Assembly: GCA_947470515.1 (NCBI GenBank)
Contig: CANITF010000031.1
Coordinates: 1 to 37,168, forward strand
DNA: 37,168 nt
Direction of reading: 5' to 3'
Source: Flavobacteriales bacterium
Lineage (GTDB): Bacteria; Bacteroidota; Bacteroidia; Flavobacteriales_D; Crocinitomicaceae
A program made the position numbers and the translations under genes. Shown piece by piece: positions 24,857 through 32,550 of this stretch. Positions within the stretch are counted from its first letter, which is position 1. The number at the start of each line of letters is the position of its first letter. Below the pieces are notes generated by a model. The model ran no database searches. It was not told the DNA's origin and saw nothing but the letters and a program-made list of their open reading frames with translations.

Positions 24857-24937
24857 TTATTTATCTAATGTTCTAATTAAACCATTTATCATTTTGCCCA
24901 TTTCTTCAATTGCTAGAGATAAATAACTAACAGCTAA
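24857..24937 (-). pseudogene. Relic of a four-helix-bundle (S23-like) protein gene
   Basis: Directly after the sdhA stop, the minus strand contains a 26-codon open stretch ending at TAA (24857-24859). It encodes SLAIEEMGKMINGLIRTLDK preceded by LAVSYL. This closely resembles the C terminus of the four-helix-bundle proteins related to the 23S rRNA intervening-sequence protein (typical ending EEIGKMLNGLIKSL). The rest of the gene is absent and no start codon fits upstream. I read it as the 3' remnant of a small gene once inserted between sdhA and sdhB; a chance resemblance is possible. Confidence 0.5.
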
Positions 24938-24942
24938 CGTCT

Positions 24943-26946
24943 TTACTTATAATTTCTTTCTACCAATTTGATTTCTTCAAATACCAATTGCTCTTTGTGT
25001 AAGATTGCTTCTGATGGTTTTCCTGTATACTCCCAAGCTGCGACATACGCGAAATCTTTATCGTTACGTTTTGCTTCTCCTTCTTCAGTTTGTGATTCTT
25101 CACGGAAGTGACCTCCGCAAGACTCAGTTCTGTTTAATGCATCTACTGCCATTAACTCTCCTAATTCTAAGAAATCACACACACGATTTGCTTTGTCTAA
25201 TTCTGGGTTGAAAGAGTCTACAGTTCCGGGGATACGAACATCAGAATAGAATTCTGCACGTAATTTCTGCACTTCATCTATTGCCCATTTTAAACCAGCT
25301 TCGTCGCGAGACATTCCAACTTTGTCCCAGATAATTTTCCCTAAACGTTTGTGGAAATAATCTACTGATTTAGTTCCTTTGATGTTCATTAGACGATCAA
25401 TACCCTCTTTTACATCCGCTTCAGCTTGAATAAACTCGGGCAATTCTGTTGAGATTTTACCAGTCCTAATTTCATCTGCTAAGTAATCAGCAATTGTATA
25501 AGGTAACACAAAATACCCATCAGCTAAACCTTGCATCAATGCAGAAGCGCCTAAACGATTTGCACCATGATCTGAGAAATTTGCTTCTCCAGTTGCATAA
25601 CATCCTGTGATTGTTGTCATTAAGTTATAATCTACCCAAACACCGCCCATTGTGTAATGTACGGCTGGATAAATCATCATTGGTGTTTTATAAGGATCTT
25701 GATCCACAATTTTATAATACATTTGGAATAGGTTCCCGTATTTCGCTTTCACAACTTCAGCCCCAAGCTCCATTATGGTGTCCATTGAAGCTTCACCATC
25801 GTGATTCATACGCGCTTTTTCTCTGCCGTAACGTTCAATTGCTGACGCAAAATCCAAATAAACAGCTTCACCTGTAGCATTGACTCCAAAACCAGCATCA
25901 CATCTTTCTTTCGCAGCGCGAGAAGCAACATCACGAGGAACTAAGTTTCCAAAAGCTGGATAACGACGTTCTAAGAAAAAGTCCTTGTTTTCATCTGTGA
26001 TATCTGTTGGTTTCATTCTTCCCTCACGTATCGCTTTTGAATCCTCTAAATTTTTAGGCACCCAAATACGACCGTCATTTCTCAATGATTCAGACATCAA
26101 GGTCAATTTAGATTGATGATCTCCTGAAACTGGAATACATGTAGGATGAATTTGTGTATAACAAGGATTAGCAAAGAAAGCTCCTTTTTTGTGAATTTTC
26201 CAAGCTGCGGAAACGTTAGACCCCATCGCGTTAGTTGAAAGGTAGAATACATTTCCGTATCCTCCAGAAGCAATCACGACAGCATGCGCAGAAAATCTTT
26301 CTAACGACCCTGTAACAAGATTTCTAGCAATGATTCCTCGAGCTTTTCCATCAACGATTACTAAATCTAGCATTTCGTGACGTTTATACATTTGGATCTT
26401 CCCTTTTCCAATTTGGCGAGACATTGCTGAATAAGCGCCCAATAAAAGTTGCTGTCCAGTTTGCCCTTTCGCATAAAAAGTACGGGAAACCTGAGAACCA
26501 CCAAATGAACGGTTATCCAATAAACCACCGTATTCACGAGCAAATGGTACACCTTGTGCAACACATTGGTCAATGATACTTGCGGAAACTTCAGCCAAAC
26601 GGTAAACATTTGCTTCACGTGCTCTGTAGTCACCACCTTTTACTGTATCGTAAAATAAACGGAAAACAGAATCTCCATCTCCTTGGTAATTTTTTGCAGC
26701 ATTGATTCCTCCTTGTGCAGCGATAGAGTGCGCACGACGAGGTGAATCTTGAAAACAAAAAGCTTTAACATTATATCCTAATTCTGCTAAGGCTGCAGAA
26801 GCTGAACCACCAGCTAAGCCTGTTCCAACAACAATAATATCAATGTTTCTTTTGTTTGCTGGATTCACAAGACGAATATGATCTTTGTAAGAAGACCATT
26901 TTGTGCTTAGTGCTCCAGAAGGTATTTTTGAGTCTAAAATTGACAT
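24943..26946 (-). CDS. sdhA: Succinate dehydrogenase/fumarate reductase flavoprotein subunit
   Basis: The catalytic FAD subunit of complex II, oxidising succinate to fumarate on the cytoplasmic face (or the reverse). It has 667 residues, in the range of the Bacteroidota/epsilonproteobacterial type. The dinucleotide motif [15 protein letters not shown] lies near residues 39-53. His73 in [14 protein letters not shown] is the covalent flavin attachment residue. HPTCIP (substrate-binding histidine region), [12 protein letters not shown] and [21 protein letters not shown] are all intact. It starts 26 nt after the sdhC stop, consistent with one transcript. Confidence 0.96.
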   Translation of the reverse strand: MSILDSKIPSGALSTKWSSYKDHIRLVNPANKRNIDIIVVGTGLAGGSASAALAELGYNVKAFCFQDSPRRAHSIAAQGGINAAKNYQGDGDSVFRLFYDTVKGGDYRAREANVYRLAEVSASIIDQCVAQGVPFAREYGGLLDNRSFGGSQVSRTFYAKGQTGQQLLLGAYSAMSRQIGKGKIQMYKRHEMLDLVIVDGKARGIIARNLVTGSLERFSAHAVVIASGGYGNVFYLSTNAMGSNVSAAWKIHKKGAFFANPCYTQIHPTCIPVSGDHQSKLTLMSESLRNDGRIWVPKNLEDSKAIREGRMKPTDITDENKDFFLERRYPAFGNLVPRDVASRAAKERCDAGFGVNATGEAVYLDFASAIERYGREKARMNHDGEASMDTIMELGAEVVKAKYGNLFQMYYKIVDQDPYKTPMMIYPAVHYTMGGVWVDYNLMTTITGCYATGEANFSDHGANRLGASALMQGLADGYFVLPYTIADYLADEIRTGKISTELPEFIQAEADVKEGIDRLMNIKGTKSVDYFHKRLGKIIWDKVGMSRDEAGLKWAIDEVQKLRAEFYSDVRIPGTVDSFNPELDKANRVCDFLELGELMAVDALNRTESCGGHFREESQTEEGEAKRNDKDFAYVAAWEYTGKPSEAILHKEQLVFEEIKLVERNYK

Positions 26947-26972
26947 ATGAATCTATTTTTAAAATCGAATTA

Positions 26973-27833
26973 TTACTTAAAGAATATGTACAATGGAATT
27001 GCAGCAAAGGTCGCAGGGACAATAATTGCGAATCCCATTCCAATGTTCTTAATGATTGCCGTATAGCGTGGATGGCGCAATCCTAATGTTTGAAAAGCCG
27101 AAGCGAATCCATGCATTAAGTGAAAAGAAAGAACAGCCATAGAAATTGTGTACAACAAAACAGCCAACCAAGCCAACTCGTTTACATCGTTACCATTTGC
27201 GCTTTTCCCAAAGAATCCCATAACAACTGAATGTAAATCTTTGTAGCCTTCACCAACCTTTATTTCAGGGTTTTTGATGTATAATTCTAATTCATTTTTT
27301 ACAACTATTTCCTTTACAACAGGAACTGGTTGAACAGAAAAATCATGTGTGTAGTAAAATGAACTTTCTTGCACTTGACCCATTTGTCCCGGCATTGAAA
27401 CGTTGTAGGTATGCAACGGTATTTCTCCGAAATGCATTTTACCCCAAAAATTCACCATGTGCGTAGCAATAAAAATCAAAATGATACTTCCTAATAAAGC
27501 CATTTGTCGAGAAGCAGATGACGAATTTGCAGACGCTTTGTTCATTGCATATTGAATTGGACGGGCTTTTTTGTTTTGAAAAGCTAATAATAACCCGTCA
27601 ATAGCATGAAATAAGATTGATAGATAAGTAACGTATGACATTACTTTGATCAATAAATTATGCTGCATGAAGTAGGCATATTCATTGAATGCTCTTCTGC
27701 CTTCTTCTCCTGCGTAGAACAATTGTAAATTTCCAAGAAGGTGACCTACAAGGAAAAGACATAAAAACAACCCTGTAAATGCCATCCAGTATTTTTTGGC
27801 AATAGAAGATTTTAAAATAACTGACTTACTCAT
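26973..27833 (-). CDS. sdhC: Succinate dehydrogenase cytochrome b subunit
   Basis: The membrane anchor of complex II, of the single-subunit diheme cytochrome b558 type. From the ATG at 27833 it is 286 residues; an ATG at 27866 would add 11 residues and overlap the promoter. Five helices and the four heme-ligand histidine candidates are visible: LVGHLLGN (His31), SILFHAIDG, FIATHMVNF and SFHLMHGFAS. Compared with relatives of about 220-230 residues it has an extra stretch of roughly 50 residues between helices 3 and 4 (around QMGQVQESSFYYTHDF to NPEIKVGEGYKDL). It is first in sdhCAB. Confidence 0.9.
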   Translation of the reverse strand: MSKSVILKSSIAKKYWMAFTGLFLCLFLVGHLLGNLQLFYAGEEGRRAFNEYAYFMQHNLLIKVMSYVTYLSILFHAIDGLLLAFQNKKARPIQYAMNKASANSSSASRQMALLGSIILIFIATHMVNFWGKMHFGEIPLHTYNVSMPGQMGQVQESSFYYTHDFSVQPVPVVKEIVVKNELELYIKNPEIKVGEGYKDLHSVVMGFFGKSANGNDVNELAWLAVLLYTISMAVLSFHLMHGFASAFQTLGLRHPRYTAIIKNIGMGFAIIVPATFAAIPLYIFFK

Positions 27834-27863
27834 AAATAGTATAATTATTAATATAATTTGCCC

Positions 27864-27893
27864 CAAATTTAAGTGTTACAACGCAAGCAACAA
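27864..27893 (-). promoter_or_regulatory. Promoter of sdhCAB
   Basis: On the minus strand a TTG (27893-27891), a 19-nt spacer and TAAATTTG (27871-27864) match both consensus elements. The ATG at 27833 follows 31 nt later, which supports that start over 27866. Confidence 0.7.
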
Positions 27894-28000
27894 GGGGGAA
27901 GGCCTTATTTAGACTGATTATATATAAAAACAAACAAAAAATGATTTTGTTGTGTTTTTTGTAACGAAAAGTATAATTGTTGTTCTAGTGAAAACAAACG

Positions 28001-28363
28001 ATGAAAAGAGCTGTGGTGTTGATGTGTTTAATTGTAACGGGAAGTTGCTTTACACAAGAGGAAAATCATTTAAAAGGAAGTGTTTCTAAGGAAGAAACGA
28101 ATCCAATAAAAGAAGCGTCTCAAAAAAGAGAACAGATGGAAGTTGCCTTTTCAATTTATCCCAATCCATCGGAAGGTAGACTTTTTGTTGAAGGAAAAAA
28201 TGGATCTGTTATTACGATAACGAGCGTTGAAGGAACATATGTTGGAACCTGGTTAATTGGTGAAGAAGGTAAAACGGAAGTTACGGATTTGCCTAGAGGA
28301 ACATTTTTCTGTACTATTCAAGATGGGGATTCTAGAACAAGTAAAAAAATTGTGGTGCTTTAA
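28001..28363 (+). CDS. Minimal exported protein made almost only of a T9SS sorting domain
   Basis: A 120-residue exported protein. Residues 1-18 are a signal sequence, and the TGSC at 13-16 could be a lipobox, making it a lipoprotein. A short charged linker follows (about 19-45). The remaining about 75 residues are a type A C-terminal sorting domain (FSIYPNPSEGRLFVEG, ITITSVEGTYVGTW, LPRGTFFCTI, SKKIVVL). There is almost no cargo between signal and sorting domain, so its function may lie in the tail itself, or it may be the stub of a once larger protein. No operon partner is evident. Confidence 0.7.
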   Translation: MKRAVVLMCLIVTGSCFTQEENHLKGSVSKEETNPIKEASQKREQMEVAFSIYPNPSEGRLFVEGKNGSVITITSVEGTYVGTWLIGEEGKTEVTDLPRGTFFCTIQDGDSRTSKKIVVL

Positions 28364-28397
28364 TTTTGCTTTTATTAATAAGCGTCTAAAATATATC

Positions 28398-28416
28398 AGC
28401 CACAGATGCACAGATT
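28398..28416. repeat. Fragment of a widespread intergenic repeat word
   Basis: AGCCACAGATGCACAGATT matches a short sequence that I recognise from many bacterial intergenic regions. It has no coding potential and sits between two genes. A related CCGCAGAAAACGCGG word occurs at about 29860-29874. Confidence 0.3.
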
Positions 28417-28453
28417 GATTTTGAGCTTACACCGAATCGTTGTTAAATGTATA

Positions 28454-29353
28454 TTATAGAAACGTTAAAGTGCTTTGTAAATCGGTCACTATTAACTCAC
28501 ATTCGCCTCCTAGGATTAAAGCTTTATTATCATCAATATGGCCAGCAGGAAAATTAAACGCAATTGGAATATTTCTATAGGTAAAGTGGTGCAAAATAAT
28601 TTCCTCCAATGATTGACCAAAAGGAATATCTGTATCTTGTAGATCTGTCATTCCACCCACAATCAGGCCTTTGATTTTATTAAAAACACCCGCTTTCTCA
28701 AAGGCAAAAAGCATTCTGTCTATATGGTACAAATGTTCAGCTAAATCCTCTATAAAAAGAATTGTATCACTGTAGTCTATTTGATCATCTGTTCCGAGTA
28801 AGCTATATAATATACTGAGATTTCCTCCAACAAGTTTTCCTTGAACTGTTCCTAATTTATTGAATTTATCATTAGCGCAGGATATAGAATATTTCTCACT
28901 CATTAAAGCCTTTAAAAGAGTTTCCAATGCTTCTGGAGAATTTTTCTCAAAATTAAAAGGCATTGTTCCGTGGATGCTTGGCAGTTCAAATCGTTGAAGT
29001 CGTTGGTGAAAAATGGTAATATCACTGTAACCAACTAACCATTTTGGTTCACGCAACATGGATGCCCATTGTATTTGGTCAACGATACGAATGCAGCCGT
29101 ATCCTCCACGTGCGCAAAAAATTGCTTTTACTTCAGGATTATCAATTCCGAATTGGAGATCAGCGAGGCGTTCAGCATCTGTTCCAGAAAAATAATTAAA
29201 AGCGCCAAGGCAATGTTCACTTATTAAAACACGAAAACCTTGTTTTTCAAAAAATCCTTTTGCGAAAAGAATGTATTCTTTTTCAATTGCTTTTGCTGGT
29301 GCTGTAATATAAATTAAATCACCTTTTTTTAGAGATGGGATCGTGTTTTTCAC
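28454..29353 (-). CDS. Muramoyltetrapeptide LD-carboxypeptidase (S66 family)
   Basis: A 299-residue serine peptidase of family S66 (LdcA/MccF), which removes the terminal D-alanine from murein tetrapeptides during cell-wall recycling, in the cytosol. The catalytic triad is visible: Ser110 in the nucleophile elbow VGYSDIT, Glu202 in LFIEDLAEH, and His272 in FPAGHIDDN. The ARGGYGCIR segment, which shapes the oxyanion region, is also present. The start is a GTG at 29353, just after an AAGG, with a TACATTTG promoter element 18 nt upstream. No other gene on this strand is close, so it is probably monocistronic, divergent from tadA. MccF-like activity on microcin-type amides is the main alternative. 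Confidence 0.88.
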   Translation of the reverse strand: MKNTIPSLKKGDLIYITAPAKAIEKEYILFAKGFFEKQGFRVLISEHCLGAFNYFSGTDAERLADLQFGIDNPEVKAIFCARGGYGCIRIVDQIQWASMLREPKWLVGYSDITIFHQRLQRFELPSIHGTMPFNFEKNSPEALETLLKALMSEKYSISCANDKFNKLGTVQGKLVGGNLSILYSLLGTDDQIDYSDTILFIEDLAEHLYHIDRMLFAFEKAGVFNKIKGLIVGGMTDLQDTDIPFGQSLEEIILHHFTYRNIPIAFNFPAGHIDDNKALILGGECELIVTDLQSTLTFL

Positions 29354-29370
29354 CTTTTTTATTTAATTTT

Positions 29371-29378
29371 CAAATGTA
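29371..29378 (-). promoter_or_regulatory. Promoter -7 element of the LD-carboxypeptidase gene
   Basis: Minus-strand TACATTTG, a perfect TAnnTTTG, 18 nt before the GTG start at 29353. No clear -33 TTG. Confidence 0.5.
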
Positions 29379-29397
29379 CAATTTATCTTAGAATAGA

Positions 29398-29844
29398 ATG
29401 ATATCTCCTTATAATGACGAATACTTTATGAAACAAGCGCTGCAAGAGGCTTATAAAGCTTTTGAGCAAGATGAAGTTCCTGTTGGAGCAATAATAGTGG
29501 CGAAAAATCAAATAATTGCACGCTCCCATAATTTTACCGAACATTTAAACGATGTGACAGCTCACGCAGAAATGCAAGCAATAACCGCAGCAGCTGAGTT
29601 TTTAGGCGGAAAATATTTAACAGGCTGTACGCTTTATGTGACAGTTGAGCCCTGTGTAATGTGTGCCGGAGCCCTTTATTGGTCGCAATTGGATAAAGTT
29701 GTTTTTGGTACACGAGATGAAAAACGTGGTGCTGGCCGGTTTAAAAATGAGTTGTATCACCCAAAAACGTTAATTGTGAACGGTGTTTTGGAAAAAGAAT
29801 GTTCGGAAGTAATGTTGAAGTTTTTTCAATCAAAAAGAAAATAA
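29398..29844 (+). CDS. tadA: tRNA adenosine-34 deaminase
   Basis: A zinc-dependent deaminase of 148 residues that converts the wobble adenosine of tRNA-Arg(ACG) to inosine; the fold is that of cytidine deaminases. Zinc and catalytic residues are intact: His56-Ala-Glu58 (HAE) and Pro85-Cys86-x-x-Cys89 (PCVMC). EVPVGAIIV at the N terminus and GARD/GAGRF-like GTRDEKRGAGR after the second motif are typical of TadA. Some relatives are guanine deaminases; the length and motifs favour TadA. It diverges from the LD-carboxypeptidase gene across a 44-bp gap. Confidence 0.88.
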   Translation: MISPYNDEYFMKQALQEAYKAFEQDEVPVGAIIVAKNQIIARSHNFTEHLNDVTAHAEMQAITAAAEFLGGKYLTGCTLYVTVEPCVMCAGALYWSQLDKVVFGTRDEKRGAGRFKNELYHPKTLIVNGVLEKECSEVMLKFFQSKRK

Positions 29845-29942
29845 GCATTTGTTTCTCCCGCAGAAAACGCGGAAACCCACGGATTGAAGAAATCAACTAT
29901 CATATACCTAAGTGAAGTGAATACAGATGTTAATGCAACAAA

Positions 29943-29964
29943 AAAGGGAACTTTCGTTCCCTTT
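29943..29964 (-). terminator. Probable terminator downstream of pit
   Basis: A 9-bp stem AAAGGGAAC/GTTCCCTTT (29943-29951 with 29956-29964) and TTTC loop. On the minus strand it ends in a T run, so it would end transcripts from pit; it could also serve tadA on the other strand. Confidence 0.6.
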
Positions 29965-29984
29965 ATCATAAACAGATTCGCATC

Positions 29985-30103
29985 ATATTGTTGGAAAAGT
30001 CATTAATTGAGGCGCAATAAAAATTTAATTCCGGAATTTACACCTGTAAAAGAGGATGTTAAATTTTTGAAGCAACGAAGAGTAATGGATTTTCCAACAA
30101 TAT
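29985..30103. repeat. 119-bp inverted-repeat structure abutting the pit stop codon
   Basis: Two 21-bp arms (29985-30005 and 30083-30103) are inverted copies with 19 of 21 matches. Between them are a nested 10-bp pair (AAAAATTTAA near 30020, TTAAATTTTT near 30059) and a central palindrome AATTCCGGAATT near 30027-30038. The right arm ends at the last base of the pit stop codon, so the pit mRNA would carry a large hairpin in its 3' region. It could be a MITE-like remnant or an RNA stability element; I find no clear target-site duplication. Confidence 0.55.
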
Positions 30104-31677
30104 TATTTAAACATCAATATCAAATAATAGAATCCTGCTGCTAATAATCCGCTTACAGGAATTGTAAGTATCCATGCCCATAAAAGGTTGATGGTTACTC
30201 CCCATCGAACAGCGCTTAATCTTTTAATTGCTCCAACACCGATTATAGAACCTGTAATTGTATGTGTTGTAGATACTGGAATACCCATATTGGAAACAGT
30301 GAATAATGTTAATGCTCCTGCAGTTTCAGCACAAACACCTTCAAGTGGCGTTACTTTGGTAATTTTTGTACCCATCGTTTTAACGATTTTCCATCCACCC
30401 ATCAAAGTTCCAATTCCAATCATGAAATAACATCCAAAAGAAATCCAAAAAGGCATTGTATCTGAATGAATCTTTCCTTTGATTTTGTAACCGTCTCGAA
30501 TTTCTTGTTTATCAACGTAGTTAGCAAAAACGCCTGCTTTTGAATAGTTCTTAGACAATTCCTTATCCTCAAAAATCAATTCATCAGTTTCAGAATCATA
30601 AAAACTTTTTCCTTTCGAATAAACATGAAGCTTATCTAGTTCTCCATCTGCTTCTTTGAAAGTTGTGAAAAGATTGGCTTTTGAATAAGTCGCTACCAAT
30701 TTTTCTTCTTTAAAGATTACTTCTTGAGTAGCGATATCAATTAGATTGTCACCATCAGCATAGAATGTTACATCTTTGATCGTTCCTGTTTCAGGCTTAA
30801 ATTTTTCAATTTTACCTTTTTCATTGGTATGTTCAATTTGAATAAGTTCGGAAACCTGAAGGTTCTTATCTACCGCAATATTTTCTTTACGTGCATAATT
30901 TCCATAAACCATTAAGGCTGCACAAATGATACCCATTACTTTTTGTGAATCTGCACCACCATGTCCTAAAGAAAAAGCAGCAGAAGACAATAGTTGAAGA
31001 CGCTTATACATATGCGATTCGCGCATTGCTGTTTGCCTTTTACCATAGAAAACTTGATAACCAAGATAGGTTAAACCTGTTACTCCCATCATGATAACAA
31101 CTATCCACATCATTGCTGGTTTTACATCCATGAATTCAACCATGTATTGCATTAAATAGATTACTCCACCAGTTAAAAGGCCGTAACTTATCATTTTCCA
31201 AGCGAAACTTCTACTTATTGTTATCAAAGCAAAAACAAATGCTATAATTCCACCAATAATAGGGGCAAGAAAGATGAAAGCAAGAACTTTAAAAATTTCT
31301 GCTGTATTTACTACATCAAAACCAGCATGTGCGATAGCTGCACCAGCGAATCCACCAATTAATGTATGCGAAGAAGAAGAAGGAATTCCAAACCACCAAG
31401 TCAATAGATTCCAAAAAGTTGCGGCTAAAAGTCCAGCCAAAATAACCCAAAGATCAATGGCTCCGTTATCAACCGTTTTTGCAACGGTATTTCCAACGCT
31501 CATATCAAAGACCCAAAAAGCCAAAATATTGAAGGCAGCAGCCCATAATACGGCTTGAAAAGGTGTTAAGACTTTTGTTGAAACAACTGTAGCGATGGAA
31601 TTTGCGGCATCGTGAAACCCATTAACCAAATCAAATAAGAGGGCAATAGCGATTACTACAATTAGTAATGTAAACAT
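30103..31677 (-). CDS. pit: Low-affinity inorganic phosphate transporter, PiT family
   Basis: A cation- or proton-coupled phosphate carrier in the inner membrane, 524 residues. The two PiT signatures are present: NGFHDAANSIATVVSTK near the N terminus (residues 19-35) and the matching repeat CAETAGALTLFTVSNMGIPVSTTHT in the C-terminal half. About 10-12 helices flank a soluble central loop of roughly 130 residues (about 258-390), which includes two tandem copies of a YSKA-containing repeat. The gene is downstream of the DUF47 regulator (29-nt gap), the usual pairing. Substrate specificity for phosphate is supported by the adjacent pst operon. Its stop codon forms one end of an inverted repeat. 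Confidence 0.92.
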   Translation of the reverse strand: MFTLLIVVIAIALLFDLVNGFHDAANSIATVVSTKVLTPFQAVLWAAAFNILAFWVFDMSVGNTVAKTVDNGAIDLWVILAGLLAATFWNLLTWWFGIPSSSSHTLIGGFAGAAIAHAGFDVVNTAEIFKVLAFIFLAPIIGGIIAFVFALITISRSFAWKMISYGLLTGGVIYLMQYMVEFMDVKPAMMWIVVIMMGVTGLTYLGYQVFYGKRQTAMRESHMYKRLQLLSSAAFSLGHGGADSQKVMGIICAALMVYGNYARKENIAVDKNLQVSELIQIEHTNEKGKIEKFKPETGTIKDVTFYADGDNLIDIATQEVIFKEEKLVATYSKANLFTTFKEADGELDKLHVYSKGKSFYDSETDELIFEDKELSKNYSKAGVFANYVDKQEIRDGYKIKGKIHSDTMPFWISFGCYFMIGIGTLMGGWKIVKTMGTKITKVTPLEGVCAETAGALTLFTVSNMGIPVSTTHTITGSIIGVGAIKRLSAVRWGVTINLLWAWILTIPVSGLLAAGFYYLILMFK

Positions 31678-31706
31678 ATTAATATGTATTAAAAAGTATA
31701 TACTGG

Positions 31707-32354
31707 TTAAGCGTACTTAACTACAATTGATTCAATCACATTTCCAGCATCTTCACATTTGTCTGTTACGATTTCCAGAACTTGATAAATTTCTCTCTTT
31801 TTGATTAATTCTTTGAAATCAACGTTGGAATCAAACAGTTTTTCAATACTCAAATCGAATAAATCATCTGCATTATTTTCTGCACTATTTATTTTGATTA
31901 CACACTCAATGATTTTTTGTGTGTTTTTCAAATTCCTTAATTCAACAACCGCTTCATTAACAGCTAAAACAGCCATTAGAATGGCGTCTGCAGTTTTTTG
32001 CATTCCAGAATCTTGCGTTGGATCAATTTTATATACGTTAATTTTTTTAGCGGAAGCATACATGTAATCTGCGATATCATCAAGTGCAGATGCCAAACTA
32101 TGAATGTCTTCACGGTCAAAAGGTGTGATAAAATTTCTGCCTAATTCTAGAAAAATATTATGGGTTATATGGTCGTTTTTGTGTTCTAATTCTTCCATTT
32201 CTTTAACAAGAACCCCTCTTTTAGAAAAGTCTGGTTCATTCATTATATTAACTAGTTTTTTTGAAAGCGTTTCCAAATTGCCACTCGCTTCTTCGAAAAG
32301 ATTATAAAACACTTTGTCTTTTGGTAAAAAGAATTTTAAGATACCTGATGCCAT
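31707..32354 (-). CDS. DUF47 family phosphate transport regulator (PhoU-like)
   Basis: A 215-residue helical, cytosolic protein of the DUF47/YkaA group related to PhoU, which is habitually encoded next to PiT carriers and is thought to control them. Typical segments are FFLPKDKVFYNLFEE at the N terminus, VKEMEELEHKNDHITHNIF, and the metal-type motif FDREDIHSLASALDDIADYMYASA; the C terminus is INSAENNADDLFD followed by ITDKCEDAGNVIES-like helices. All three-helix repeats are intact. It is the first gene of the DUF47-pit transcript and diverges from pstS across a candidate Pho box. Confidence 0.92.
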   Translation of the reverse strand: MASGILKFFLPKDKVFYNLFEEASGNLETLSKKLVNIMNEPDFSKRGVLVKEMEELEHKNDHITHNIFLELGRNFITPFDREDIHSLASALDDIADYMYASAKKINVYKIDPTQDSGMQKTADAILMAVLAVNEAVVELRNLKNTQKIIECVIKINSAENNADDLFDLSIEKLFDSNVDFKELIKKREIYQVLEIVTDKCEDAGNVIESIVVKYA

Positions 32355-32376
32355 AATTTATTTTTTTAAAATTTAA

Positions 32377-32392
32377 ATCCCTTGAAAGGGAT
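32377..32392 (-). promoter_or_regulatory. Short inverted repeat in the DUF47-pit leader
   Basis: ATCCCTTGAAAGGGAT, a 7-bp perfect inverted repeat with a 2-bp centre, lies 23-38 nt before the DUF47 start codon. It may be an operator or a leader hairpin; no regulator is known for it. Confidence 0.4.
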
Positions 32393-32452
32393 ATTAAAAC
32401 ACGATAATTGGTGTAAAAATAACCTAATAAATGTGCTAATCGATTGTTCCAA

Positions 32453-32490
32453 TGTTAACTTAATGTTAAGCTTATTAAACCTATATTAAC
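32453..32490. promoter_or_regulatory. Candidate Pho box (TTAAC-type direct repeats)
   Basis: Four half-site-like words TGTTAAC, TGTTAAG, TATTAAA and TATTAAC begin at 32453, 32464, 32473 and 32484. The first and last pairs have the 11-bp periodicity typical of PhoB/PhoP operators, and TTAACA-type repeats are the known PhoP target in Bacillus. The site lies in the shared upstream region of pstS and DUF47-pit. Binding is inferred, not shown. Confidence 0.5.
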
Positions 32491-32528
32491 TTTAGGTAGT
32501 GGTTAGATTTTGTACAACACAAATCAAA

Positions 32529-32536
32529 TACATTTG
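32529..32536 (+). promoter_or_regulatory. Promoter -7 element of pstS
   Basis: TACATTTG, a perfect TAnnTTTG, 15 nt before the pstS ATG. A TTTG 16 nt upstream is too close for a normal -33 element, as might be expected for an activator-dependent promoter. Confidence 0.55.
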
Positions 32537-32550
32537 TCAAAAAAAACGAT

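Noticed and set aside
29850-29880. Start of a CRISPR repeat or IS end near CCGCAGAAAACGCGG
   Set aside because: Only one copy is present, with no spacers and no transposase; it resembles a common intergenic word.
29985-30103. Integron attC site
   Set aside because: The arms lack correctly oriented RYYYAAC/GTTRRRY core sites, and no integrase or cassette array is near.
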